Positions 54,452 through 63,695 of a DNA stretch of 64,000 bases are shown piece by piece; positions within the stretch are counted from its first letter, which is position 1, and the number at the start of each line of letters is the position of its first letter. The notes beneath the pieces are model-generated. The model saw only the letters and a list, made by a program, of their open reading frames with translations. It was not told the DNA's origin and ran no database searches. Origin of the DNA: JAGQOZ01 sp041399205 (GTDB lineage Bacteria > Planctomycetota > Planctomycetia > Pirellulales > Pirellulaceae); the NCBI GenBank assembly GCA_041399205.1, contig JAWKTK010000029.1:1-64000 (forward strand). Reading direction: 5' to 3'. The translations under genes were made by a program, and so were the position numbers.

Positions 54452-57284
54452 ATGATGCGGTCAAGAATTCTTGTTTCGCTCACACGGGTCGTCGCGATGT
54501 TATGCTCACTTTCTTTTCGCTTGCCGTTCGGACCATACACTCGTTCGGTGATCTTGGCCGCCACCCTGGTCGTTCACGCCGCTGGGAATGAATCTTCCTG
54601 GCCCACGCAATTCCACGACAACCAGCGGAGCAGTCGTTCCGCAGCCAGTGTTGCATTGCCGTTGTCGTTGCACTGGAGCTATCAAACGGCTCAGCCGCCG
54701 CGGCCCAGTTGGCCCGATCCGGCCAAACAAGATTTTTGGAATCGCAAACAGGATTTGTTGCCGCGAGTGACCTATGATCGAGCGTTCCATCTAGTTTCGG
54801 ATGGACAATGTGTGCTGTTCGGCTCCTCGGCAGACGATCAAATTCGTTGTTTGGACTTGGAAACGGGCCAGTTGCGCTGGCGCTTTTTTGCCGAGGCTCC
54901 CATTCGCTGCGCACCAACCTTGCATCAAGGCCACGCCTACTTTGGAGCGGATGACGGTTTCCTTTATTCGATCAACATTGCATCGGGCGGTCTGAAATGG
55001 AAGACATCCAGCCAGTGACGGTCCCGTTCGCTGGATTCCGGGTAACGGTCGCATCATTAGTCAGTTTCCGGTGCGAACCGGTGTTCTGCTGGACGGAGAT
55101 GTGGGCTATTTTTCCGCGGGGTTGTTTCCCAAATTCGGTGCGACGCATGGTGCGTTCGAATTAGCCACTGGCAAGATTTTGCAACGAACGCCGTTGGATG
55201 TCACCACGCAAGGACCATTGGAGATTCGCGACGGTCGTATCTTTGCGCATACCGGGCGAAATCCAGCCGGGCGCGTTTATCGCATCGTTGCAGCGCGCGG
55301 CGTCGAGCTTTCCGCTGAATCGCGAGACGTTCCCAGCGAATATGCCTACGGCTTTGCAGCCACCAGCGATTTGCGGTTTGTGGGTGGCGATGGCAAAGTG
55401 GCCGCGCTGTCCGCCACGTCGGCGGAAGTCCAATGGCAAACACAAGTCCAGGGCAAAGCGTACAGCATAATGGTGTTGGACGGACGCTTGCTGGTCAGCA
55501 CGGACACCGGCCACATCTATTGTTTCGGTGACGTGCTCAACGAACTGGACGTTGTGCATAATTCGGAAACGCCGTCAAAGCCCGCGACTGCGGACGGCGG
55601 CAACGATCTGCATCTCGGCCACGCCGTGTCCTCGCTGCCCAGTCGCCACGGTTACTCGCTGATCGTCGACGACAACGTCGAGAGTATTCAGCGCCGCATT
55701 CGCACATTGTTGGATCAGACGGCCATGCAGATTGTGGCCCTGGTTCCGGATGAAATATCGCCGCAAATTCGGACATATTGGTTCGAACAAGGTGTGTATG
55801 GCCAACGAGTGGTCGTGCATTCGGCAGAAGATCAGCAAGCAACGCAACGTTACGCCGCGTCGATATTTAACTTGGCGATTGGTGCCGATCGCCGATCGAT
55901 GTTACCGCTGGTTCGACCCGGAGGAGTTGCAGTGGATCAAGCCGGTGTTGATGTTCGCGCGAAGCCTGACAGCCATGGCAACTGGACACACATGTATGCC
56001 AACGCGGGCAACACCGCTTGTAGCACCGATACCGCCGTGGATCATCATCAGTTGCAGTGGTTTGGCGAACCGGGGCCTCGAGCGATGGTGGATCGTCATC
56101 TGCGAACCATGCCATCGCTGTGCGTCGACGGTCGCTTGTACGTGCCGGCGCTGGACCGCATCATTGCCGTGGATGCGTTTAATGGAGCGCCGTTGTGGCA
56201 GCGCAACGTACCGGGGATGACTCGAGTAGGTGTGCTGAAGGATTGTGGATTCATGGCGGCAGATGCGACGTCCGTGTTTGCTTCGGCCGGTGACACTTGT
56301 TTGTCATTGGATGCTTGGACGGGCGAACCGCAGGTGACGTGGTCGCTGTCGAATCTATCGGCAGATTGGCCAGATCGAGAATGGGGTGCGCTGTTATTGT
56401 TGGACGATCAGTTAATTGGCAGCGTCACGCCTGTGGGGGCCGCACGACGTACGATTGACCGTTCGACCATCTTGGAGGCGGCCTATTCCGACAATCGGCC
56501 CATCGTCTGCAGCGAAAGCATTTTTGCGAGTCCGCGCGATGCAGCCGAAATCACTTGGCGATACGATGCGGATGGTTCGATTCCCCATCCCAGTATTGCG
56601 GCCAACGGTCGGCATGTTTTTCTGGTTCGTAGCGAATTCGATTCCGCACAATCCGCGGTGCCAGGGCGAACCACCTGGGACGTGATGGCTCGCGAGAATA
56701 CGGCGGAAATGGTCGCGTTGGATGAACGAACCGGCCGAGTGACCTGGAAACAACCTTTAACGGTGCAAGCAGGCGTACAGAATCTCTATTCGCTGTGTTC
56801 GGATCAATTTTTGGTGGTGGTGCATTCGTTTAATCAGACAACGGTTCACTACGACATACGTGTTTTACACACCGAAGATGGTTCGCTGGTGTGGCACACA
56901 ACGATCGATTCGCAAAAAAAGATCGGCGGTGATCATGGTGAACAAGATAAACACCCGCTGATTGTGGACAACCGATTGATTGTGGAGCCGGTGGCGTTCG
57001 AATTAGATTCAGGACGGTCGATCGCGGACTTCTCGTTGAATGCTCGAGGCTACGGTTGCGGCACGTTATCGGCTTCGTTGTCAGGGCTGTTCTTTCGAAG
57101 TGGCAATCCCGCTTGCTATCAGTTTCACGACCAGCAAATCCAAACGCTCACCAAGACCACTCGGCCCGGCTGCTGGATCAACATCATTCCGGCCAGCGGA
57201 TTACTGCTGATTCCCGAAAGTAGTTCGGGTTGTACGTGTAACTTTCCCATTCAGACGTCGCTGGCGCTGGCACCGACGGAATAG
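54452..57284 (+). pseudogene. PQQ-propeller protein with embedded methyltransferase-like segment, frameshifted
   Basis: Two frames make one gene of about 940 codons. The first (54452-55018; alternative ATG 54497) has a signal peptide (SVILAATLVVHAAGN) and blades such as VLFGSSADDQIRCLDLETGQ and YFGADDGFLYSINIASGG. The second reads SDGPVRWIPGNGRIISQFPV from about 55013 and is open to 57284. One extra or missing base near 54998-55012 separates them. The second part continues the propeller; a segment near 55640-55860 (HGYSLIVDDNVESIQRR, MQIVALVPDE, QGVYGQRVVVHSAED) has the spacing of a class I methyltransferase inserted between blades, a known planctomycete layout, but its glycine motif is eroded. 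It is probably periplasmic. Mutation or sequence error cannot be told apart. Confidence 0.75.
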
Positions 57285-57479
57285 GGCGAACATCCACCTG
57301 TTTCTTGTTCGATGGAGCCGTACGATAGCATTGCATGCTGCTAGCGATTGATAATCGGTCTAGGAGCAACGTTGCTGGCTAGGTTATCCTTGCTGCCCGT
57401 TGGACAGAGCGGATCGGCAATGTGGTCGGTTCCGTCGCGGCACGAAGGAAAACGTTTTTGACAGCACGGAGGTTGTTCC

Positions 57480-58088
57480 ATGACGTTTGGCGTAGTACAC
57501 GGTTTGACCACAATTTGGTTTTTGGCGCAGCCATTCGGTTTGTCGCAGCCACAAAACATGTTTCATGATACGCAGGTTCAGCCCGTGGTAAATGTGGCCG
57601 ATGTGCATGAAGTGGGACCGGTCATGACGGCGGATTCCACGGAAGCACAATTGTTGGCGGACGCGATTGAACAACTAAAAACAGAATTGGCCATTCAAAG
57701 TCCGTCCGATTCGCTGGATCAAGCGATTTCGGCGGCAAACTTGACGCCGGAGATTCCGTCTGATTCCAACCGGCAAGAATTCCGTATGGCGCTGGAAGAT
57801 CTGATTGACGCGCGAGTGGCGGTTCGTATTGAACATGAAACCACCGACGCCAGCGAAAACAAGGTGGAAGGTGATTCGTTGATCGAATTTCCTGCTTCCG
57901 ACGTAATCCCACTTTCGCCCGTGCAAGCGAATCATGCTCTGGCCCAGCAGTTGCGAACCACCGCCGCCGCCTTGGATCAACAGGCCAATCGCTTAGAAAC
58001 CACCGAAGACCACATTCAAGCCGACCGACTTCGCAACTTGGCCGAACAACTACGCATCGAAGCCAGGTCACTGGCGTCGCAGCCATAG
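57480..58088 (+). CDS. Hypothetical protein with C-terminal coiled coil
   Basis: A 202-residue protein; the ATG at 57480 follows a clear site (cacggaggttgttcc). The first 20 residues (FGVVHGLTTIWFLAQPFGLS) are hydrophobic and may be a signal peptide or anchor. The middle is acidic and helical. The last 50 residues (HALAQQLRTTAAALDQQANR, LRNLAEQLRIEARSL) form an amphipathic coiled coil. I recognise no family. It converges with the response-regulator gene and may be a small exported structural or regulatory protein. Confidence 0.6.
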   Translation: MTFGVVHGLTTIWFLAQPFGLSQPQNMFHDTQVQPVVNVADVHEVGPVMTADSTEAQLLADAIEQLKTELAIQSPSDSLDQAISAANLTPEIPSDSNRQEFRMALEDLIDARVAVRIEHETTDASENKVEGDSLIEFPASDVIPLSPVQANHALAQQLRTTAAALDQQANRLETTEDHIQADRLRNLAEQLRIEARSLASQP

Positions 58089-58141
58089 GGCTCGCGAGTA
58101 AAACGACTACGGGCCGACAAAGAGGTAAACTACCTGTGGGC

Positions 58142-58861
58142 CTAGCGAACGGACCGATCCCTCGCTTCCGCTTCTTGGAAGCGATAGCCTACGCCGTGCA
58201 CGGTTTCAATCATCTGTGCATGGCTGCGCAATTTACGACGAATCGATTTCACGTGCGCGTCAATCGTCCTGGACTGCACGGCGGCGTCCGATCCCTTGCA
58301 GGCCCGAGTTAACTCGTCGCGGCTGAGCACGTACCCTGGGCGACTGGCCAATTCCCCTAGGAAGCGAAATTCGGTCGGCGTTAGTTTGACGTATTGTTCG
58401 TCCACCCACGTCCGATGTCTCGCTCGATCCAAACGCAAGCCGTCAAATTCCAATTGGTCTTCCAGTTCGGCTGCAGACGAACTATCAAAAAATCTGGCAA
58501 TTCGATCAATCAACAGCGAAGTTGGCACCGCGCTGGCGTCTGGTCGCGAGGTGGGCGGTTGATCTTGGTGCGAATCAGCTCCATTGTCGACTGCCATCAT
58601 GAAGACGGGCAGATGGGCCGGCGGGACTGCGCTACGAATTCGCCACGTCACCTCCAACGGATTCCGGCTGCCAGTCGGTTCGTCCGCCACAACCACGATT
58701 TCAGGCAAAAACGAGATCGCTTTGTCGACCGCTTGCTCGGGATTCGCTGCTACTTCCACATGGAAGCCCGACAGGCGGAGACGATCGGCCCAACGTTGTC
58801 GAGTTGCAGAATCAGCAACCGCCAGCAAGACTCGTTTGGAGGAATCGTGAATCATGGTCAT
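58142..58861 (-). CDS. PhoB/OmpR-type response regulator with atypical receiver
   Basis: A 239-residue protein; the ATG at 58861 gives MTMIHDSSKRVLLAVAD. The C-terminal 100 residues are a clear winged-helix DNA-binding domain of the OmpR/PhoB class (YVKLTPTEFRFLGELASRPG, SRDELTRACKG, RTIDAHVKSIRRKL, IETVHGVGYRF). The N-terminal receiver is unusual: the strand that should end in the phosphorylated Asp reads FLPEIVVVADEPTG, with Ala-Asp-Glu where a DxxLP pattern is expected, and the switch Lys is not evident. It is the last gene of a co-oriented run pstC-pstA-pstB-P460-like-regulator, so a role in phosphate control is plausible. Phosphorylation-independent action is an inference. Confidence 0.78.
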   Translation of the reverse strand: MTMIHDSSKRVLLAVADSATRQRWADRLRLSGFHVEVAANPEQAVDKAISFLPEIVVVADEPTGSRNPLEVTWRIRSAVPPAHLPVFMMAVDNGADSHQDQPPTSRPDASAVPTSLLIDRIARFFDSSSAAELEDQLEFDGLRLDRARHRTWVDEQYVKLTPTEFRFLGELASRPGYVLSRDELTRACKGSDAAVQSRTIDAHVKSIRRKLRSHAQMIETVHGVGYRFQEAEARDRSVR

Positions 58862-58964
58862 GCTTTTTTCAGTCGGCGGCACCAAGCAATGACGTGAACG
58901 TCGGAAAGCTCAACGGTAGCTTGAAAAACGGTTCGTTCCAGCTTGGTTTCTCGCCAAGGAAATT

Positions 58965-59783
58965 TCATTCTTGGATCGCTTCCAAATACTTGTCCAACGT
59001 ATCCGCTTCCGTTGATTTGACGGTCATGCCGCTGGGGCCGGCGCCGGGCCGAGTGACCGATTTGGCGGGTTCGCCTTGAGCCAAGTAGTCCGCAAGATCA
59101 TCACTGCCTTCTGCAAAAAACCACAGTCGACCATCTTCTTCGAACGTCACAAAACCATCGGCTGCCGAGTTGTAGGCGACGATCGTTTCTTTATCGAACG
59201 CTTTCATCGTCATGCCTTGAGGTCCGGCGCCGGGCATGGTTACCGATTTCTCCGGAGCACCTTTGCTGGCCCATTCCGCAATCTGCGAAGTTCCTAAACG
59301 AAAGACCCACAAACGCCCATTTTCCAACGCTGTCACAAAGCCCTTCTTGTTGAATTCGCCTTTATCCACAGACGTTTTCACCACCGTTCCGTCTGGCGCA
59401 AAATGAGCAAAGTACCAACCACTTTCCGCGTAGTCTTCGCTGGGTCGAAACCAGACCGTCACGCCCACTTCCTGGCCATCCTGTTTGTGTTGGCACACCA
59501 AAACCGAACCGACGTCAAACGGAGATTCCAATGTCTTGCGACTGGCCGCCACGGAATTTGCGTAGACCGTATCGTCTTCATCTACCGCCGGTCCGACGGG
59601 CAGTGACAAGGGAATGGCCCATTGGCCCCACGAATCAAAACGGTTTCCTGGGCGGTGTAAAAATTCCCACAGCTGTGCGGCATACGCTTGATGTGCTTCG
59701 CTTCTGGCCGCATCGTCTGCCGCGACCGCTCCGCCCACAATCAGCATCCAACTTGCCAAGACCGCAATCGTTCGAATTCTCAT
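58965..59783 (-). CDS. Exported cytochrome P460-like protein lacking CxxCH
   Basis: A 272-residue protein with a signal peptide (IAVLASWMLIVGGAVAAD). Residues about 45-155 have the order of a P460 domain: DSWGQWAIPLSLPVGP, DTVYANSVAASRKTLES, DVGSVLVCQHKQDGQEVGVT and YAESGWYFAHFAPDG. The heme motif CxxCH that closes true P460 proteins is absent; the only Cys is in VLVCQHK. Two tandem repeats of about 55 residues follow (ENGRLWVFRLGTSQIAEW and EDGRLWFFAEGSDDLADY, each with KSVTxPGAGPxGMTxK). It lies between pstB and the response regulator in the same orientation. Function unknown; heme-free. Confidence 0.6.
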   Translation of the reverse strand: MRIRTIAVLASWMLIVGGAVAADDAARSEAHQAYAAQLWEFLHRPGNRFDSWGQWAIPLSLPVGPAVDEDDTVYANSVAASRKTLESPFDVGSVLVCQHKQDGQEVGVTVWFRPSEDYAESGWYFAHFAPDGTVVKTSVDKGEFNKKGFVTALENGRLWVFRLGTSQIAEWASKGAPEKSVTMPGAGPQGMTMKAFDKETIVAYNSAADGFVTFEEDGRLWFFAEGSDDLADYLAQGEPAKSVTRPGAGPSGMTVKSTEADTLDKYLEAIQE

Positions 59784-59880
59784 TTCTTGGTTACTCCACT
59801 TCTATTGTTTCCTTGACGAAAGGCGTCAAGTTCGCCGGACAAACAAACCGCCCCATATCCAATCCTGCGTCTCGTCCCGA

Positions 59881-60732
59881 TTAGCCGAAGCGGCCGGTTA
59901 CATAGTCTTCTGTTTCTTTCAGGATGGGCCGAGTGAAAATGTCGGACGTGGGTCCGTATTCCAACAGTCGCCCCAAGTACATTAACGCGGTGTAGTCGCT
60001 GATCCGAGACGCTTGCTGCATGTTGTGCGTCACAATCAAAATCGAATATTCGCCTCGTAGTTCACTGATCAAGTCTTCAATCTTGCCGGTGGCGATGGGA
60101 TCGAGTGCCGAACAGGGTTCATCCAACAGCAAGACTTCCGGTTCACTGGCGATGGCCCGAGCGATACATAAACGCTGCTGTTGACCACCAGACAGACTTA
60201 GCGCACTTTCGCTCAGACGGTCCTTGACTTCGTCCCATAACGCGGCGCCGCGCAAGCTGTGTTCGCACACTTCTTCCAATTGACTGCGATTCCTTACGCC
60301 ATCAATTCGTAGCGGATAAACAACGTTTTCAAAGATGCTCATCGGAAACGGATTGGGCTTTTGGAAGACCATGCCCATGCGTTTGCGTAGTTCGATCACG
60401 TCGACGGTTCGACCATAAATGGTATCGCCGGACAACTTCATGTCTCCGCCAATCCGTACGGTGTCAATCAAGTCGTTCATGCGATTGACGCACCGCAGCA
60501 GCGTGGACTTGCCGCACCCCGACGGTCCTATCAACGCGGTGACTTTGTTGGCTGCCACATTCATGGAGATGTCAAACAGCGCCTGTTTGTCGCCATACCA
60601 CAAATTGAAGTCCTCGATGTTCAAGATCGGATCTTCACGATGAATGGCTGCATGAACTTCCGCCGCAAAAGTCTCGCCTTGCGAAATACGTTCCAGCCGA
60701 TTCGGCTCGATGGTGGTGGTGTGGGCGTCCAT
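59881..60732 (-). CDS. pstB: Phosphate ABC transporter ATP-binding protein PstB
   Basis: A 283-residue protein. Landmarks: FNLWYGDKQALFDISMNV, Walker A GPSGCGKST (about residue 72), PstB-typical RCVNRMNDLIDTVRIGGDM, Q-loop VFQKPNPFPMSIFENVVYPL, signature LSGGQQQRLCIARAI, Walker B VLLLDEPCSALDPIATGKIE, switch His in VTHNMQQASRISDY, and the family ending RLLEYGPTSDIFTRPILKET. It powers high-affinity phosphate import with PstA and PstC. An N-terminal extension of about 35 residues precedes the canonical start. It begins 20 bases after pstA, with gaggtacaaaaa before the ATG. Confidence 0.97.
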   Translation of the reverse strand: MDAHTTTIEPNRLERISQGETFAAEVHAAIHREDPILNIEDFNLWYGDKQALFDISMNVAANKVTALIGPSGCGKSTLLRCVNRMNDLIDTVRIGGDMKLSGDTIYGRTVDVIELRKRMGMVFQKPNPFPMSIFENVVYPLRIDGVRNRSQLEEVCEHSLRGAALWDEVKDRLSESALSLSGGQQQRLCIARAIASEPEVLLLDEPCSALDPIATGKIEDLISELRGEYSILIVTHNMQQASRISDYTALMYLGRLLEYGPTSDIFTRPILKETEDYVTGRFG

Positions 60733-60752
60733 TTTTTGTACCTCGTGAATGA

Positions 60753-63695
60753 TCAGAATTGACGACTTTCAAAGCGTTTTCGCAGATAAGCTCGTAGCGA
60801 AATCGCCAAAATATTCAGTGCCGCGATGATGGCAATTAACAATAAGGTGGTGGTGTAGACCATAGGCTTGGCCGCGTCACTGTTTTGACTTTGGAAGCCC
60901 AGGTCAAAGATATGAAAACCTAGATGCATGAAGCTCCGGTCGCCGTGAACAAACGGCCACGCGCCGTCAATGGGCAATTCCGGCGCCAGCTTCACGGCGC
61001 CAACCAGCATCAACGGCGCAACCTCGCCGGCTCCTCGAGCCATCGCCAGAATCATGCCGGTCATGATGCCAGGCAACGCATGCGGCAAGACAATTCGACG
61101 AATGGTTTGCCACTTGCTGGCACCGCAACCATACGAACCTTCTCGCATCGAATTCGGCACAGCAGCCAGTGCTTCTTCGGTGGCCACAATCACCACCGGC
61201 AGCGTCATCAGCGATAACGTCAACGCGGCCCACAGGACACCACCTTTACCCCATTGCGGATTGGGAAGTTGGGCTTCGTAGAAGCCGTGGAAATACGGAT
61301 TAAACATCAGCACCGAGATCAAAGCGGCCAGTGCTAAGGCCCACAGCACAAACGATACGGGCGCCAGAATTCGTTTCAGCAAATTCCGTTCGCTGGGCCG
61401 TCCGGTCATGCTAAAAACGCCGGTCAGAAACGCACCGGTAGACAGCAATGCCAAAGCACCAAGCGTCAAATACCAGCGTCCGGATGGCAGCGGTGTGAAT
61501 CCGGCGTTCTTAGCTCCACCATCAATGAACGCTCCAATGATGTAGCAGAAGAAGCCGAGCCCGAAGACGCCAAACACAATACTGGGAACACCTGCCAGAT
61601 TATTAATGGCAATGCGAATCACACTGACCACGGGACCGGACTTGGCGTATTCTCGTAAGTACAGTGCCGCCAGCACTCCAAACGGAACGACGGCCACGGA
61701 CATGATCAACGTCATGATGACGGTGCCCCAGATGGCCGGCAAGACGCCGCCTTCGCTGTTGGCTTCTCGAGGTTCATCGGTCAAGAATTCCCACCACCTG
61801 GACCAGTAGACGGCTCGTTTATCTGTGGCGTCTAACTGGTTCGCTTGATAGCCTCGCACAACATCGCCCAAGGCAATCGAAACCGTTTGGTCGTCGGCCG
61901 TCACCATTTGCAATTGGTAGATTGAATTCTGCGCATCCAGCAGGGCGATTTTTTGATTGATCACATCCGTCTGTTCTTCCGCTTCCGACATGACATCCCA
62001 GTGGTGCTGGACAAGCGATTGAATATTTTCTGGCAACGCTTCAATGGGATTGGTGGCTTGGTCTAACTGTTGCTGAGCCTGATCCAATTGCGATTGTGAT
62101 TGCGAAACAATTTTTTCCGCCCAGCGATCCAACGCGGCTGTCCATTTCGAATTTTCCGCAAACCGCTTCTTTAATTGAGACAGCGTGTTCTGGACGGACG
62201 CCAGTTGGTCTGCGGCATACTGACGCTGCGCGGAAGCTTCCGCATGCACCTTGATCCGCGGCAAAATCTGTAGATCTTGGTCGATCTCTGCCTGCCGAAG
62301 TTTAAGACGCGAACGTTCCTGTTTTTCATATTCGTGCCCCAACGCGTGTTTGCGAAGATGTTGAGCTTCTTGGAACCGCTCTCGAACAGCGGCATGATGC
62401 GATTCAAATTGCTGCCACGCGGCGTCGGCGGAATCCCAGACAAAGCGACACGATGTGACGTCTTCGTCCGGTGACGTTTCGGCCAGTGGCTGTTCCGAAC
62501 CGTCCGCCGCAACGGCATAGACCAGTGGAGCGTTCAACGCGTTCTGTTCAGTGCGAACCATGTCCAAGTAGGTGGCGTTCGTCTGCGATCGAGCTTGTTG
62601 GGCCAACTGCTCTAGTTGTGTCTTGAGTTCTTCCACTGCGGCCAAGTCCTTTTCGGCAACCAGATGTTGGTGCGAAGAAACCAATTCCAATTCAGCTTGG
62701 ATGGCGCGTTCCAGTTGGTCGGCATTTCGCGGCGCAAGTTGGACAAAGGCTTTCGGTCGACCGTAAAACCGTCCCCAAGCCACTCGTTCCAGCACCACGG
62801 CATCTTCAGGATATGAAACGCCGTTTTCACGGATTTGAAAATCGGTGACCCAATCAAAGTGCTGATTCGTCAGGTCGAAATTGCCGGTTCGAATCAACTG
62901 TCGAGACGCTTGGACGTGATCATCGTCCGTGGCAGCAGCCGCCAAACGAATCAATGCGTCTACGCCAGCGGTGCGAACCGAATAATCCGCGTTGACGTCC
63001 AGTAACACATCCAACGGCGAAGTGGCTTGGATCAGTTGTGACCACTGTTGAGCCGCGTTTTGTTGATTTTCAATTTCCGCTTCCAGTCCTTCCACTTGAC
63101 TGGTCAATGCATCCACGTTGTCTTGCAGTTGACGCAAGTGCTGGCTTTGTCCATTGGCCGCAATCCATGTTTGCCGATCCGCGGGTGAATGCAGTTTTCC
63201 CTGGAGCTGTGTCAACTGTTTATGAAATTCCGTCCTGGCCAAATCCAGTTTCTTTTGCGAGTTCTTCTTTTGCGATTCCAATTCTGCGGCGTGATCTTGA
63301 ATCTGCCGAGGAATCTCGGTCAGATCGCCTGCTGATTCTGCAAGCTGCCGAATCATGTTGGCGGCGGCCGCGGGCGATTCGCGTAGAATGGTGTTTGCCG
63401 ACAGTGAAAACGTTTCGGTTTGTGAAACTTCGCCCATCAACACTCTGCCGTCAGATGTTTCGATTCGAACCACCGGCAACACTTTGAATGTGCTCAAGCC
63501 GAGGTACAGTACCAACACCAGCAAACCAATCACCATCACCAACGAAACGACCAGCGAACCGCCAGTGAACCACACCATGGCTTCGCCGCCGGCTAGAATC
63601 GAAGTACCGTAACTGCTTTTGCCATGCCGACGTTTTTGACGTGGCGCAGCAGCCGTTGCCGAAGTTCGCGATTCCAAAGATTCTGCCATTGTCAT
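60753..63695 (-). CDS. pstA: Phosphate ABC transporter permease PstA with large insert
   Basis: A 980-residue protein, over three times the usual PstA length of about 300. Transmembrane segment 1 lies at residues 41-69. About 580 residues follow before the permease core restarts near 655 (GTVIMTLIMSVAVVPFGVLA). That region is mostly charged, heptad-rich coiled coil (QKKNSQKKLDLARTEFHKQ, QSQSQLDQAQQQLDQAT) around a small folded part near 250-320. The core is normal: IAINNLAGVPSIVFGVFGLG, the EAA loop GASKWQTIRRIVLPHALPGI, and YTTTLLLIAIIAALNILA. By topology the insert should be periplasmic. The start overlaps the pstC stop as ATGA. Confidence 0.9.
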   Translation of the reverse strand: MTMAESLESRTSATAAAPRQKRRHGKSSYGTSILAGGEAMVWFTGGSLVVSLVMVIGLLVLVLYLGLSTFKVLPVVRIETSDGRVLMGEVSQTETFSLSANTILRESPAAAANMIRQLAESAGDLTEIPRQIQDHAAELESQKKNSQKKLDLARTEFHKQLTQLQGKLHSPADRQTWIAANGQSQHLRQLQDNVDALTSQVEGLEAEIENQQNAAQQWSQLIQATSPLDVLLDVNADYSVRTAGVDALIRLAAAATDDDHVQASRQLIRTGNFDLTNQHFDWVTDFQIRENGVSYPEDAVVLERVAWGRFYGRPKAFVQLAPRNADQLERAIQAELELVSSHQHLVAEKDLAAVEELKTQLEQLAQQARSQTNATYLDMVRTEQNALNAPLVYAVAADGSEQPLAETSPDEDVTSCRFVWDSADAAWQQFESHHAAVRERFQEAQHLRKHALGHEYEKQERSRLKLRQAEIDQDLQILPRIKVHAEASAQRQYAADQLASVQNTLSQLKKRFAENSKWTAALDRWAEKIVSQSQSQLDQAQQQLDQATNPIEALPENIQSLVQHHWDVMSEAEEQTDVINQKIALLDAQNSIYQLQMVTADDQTVSIALGDVVRGYQANQLDATDKRAVYWSRWWEFLTDEPREANSEGGVLPAIWGTVIMTLIMSVAVVPFGVLAALYLREYAKSGPVVSVIRIAINNLAGVPSIVFGVFGLGFFCYIIGAFIDGGAKNAGFTPLPSGRWYLTLGALALLSTGAFLTGVFSMTGRPSERNLLKRILAPVSFVLWALALAALISVLMFNPYFHGFYEAQLPNPQWGKGGVLWAALTLSLMTLPVVIVATEEALAAVPNSMREGSYGCGASKWQTIRRIVLPHALPGIMTGMILAMARGAGEVAPLMLVGAVKLAPELPIDGAWPFVHGDRSFMHLGFHIFDLGFQSQNSDAAKPMVYTTTLLLIAIIAALNILAISLRAYLRKRFESRQF

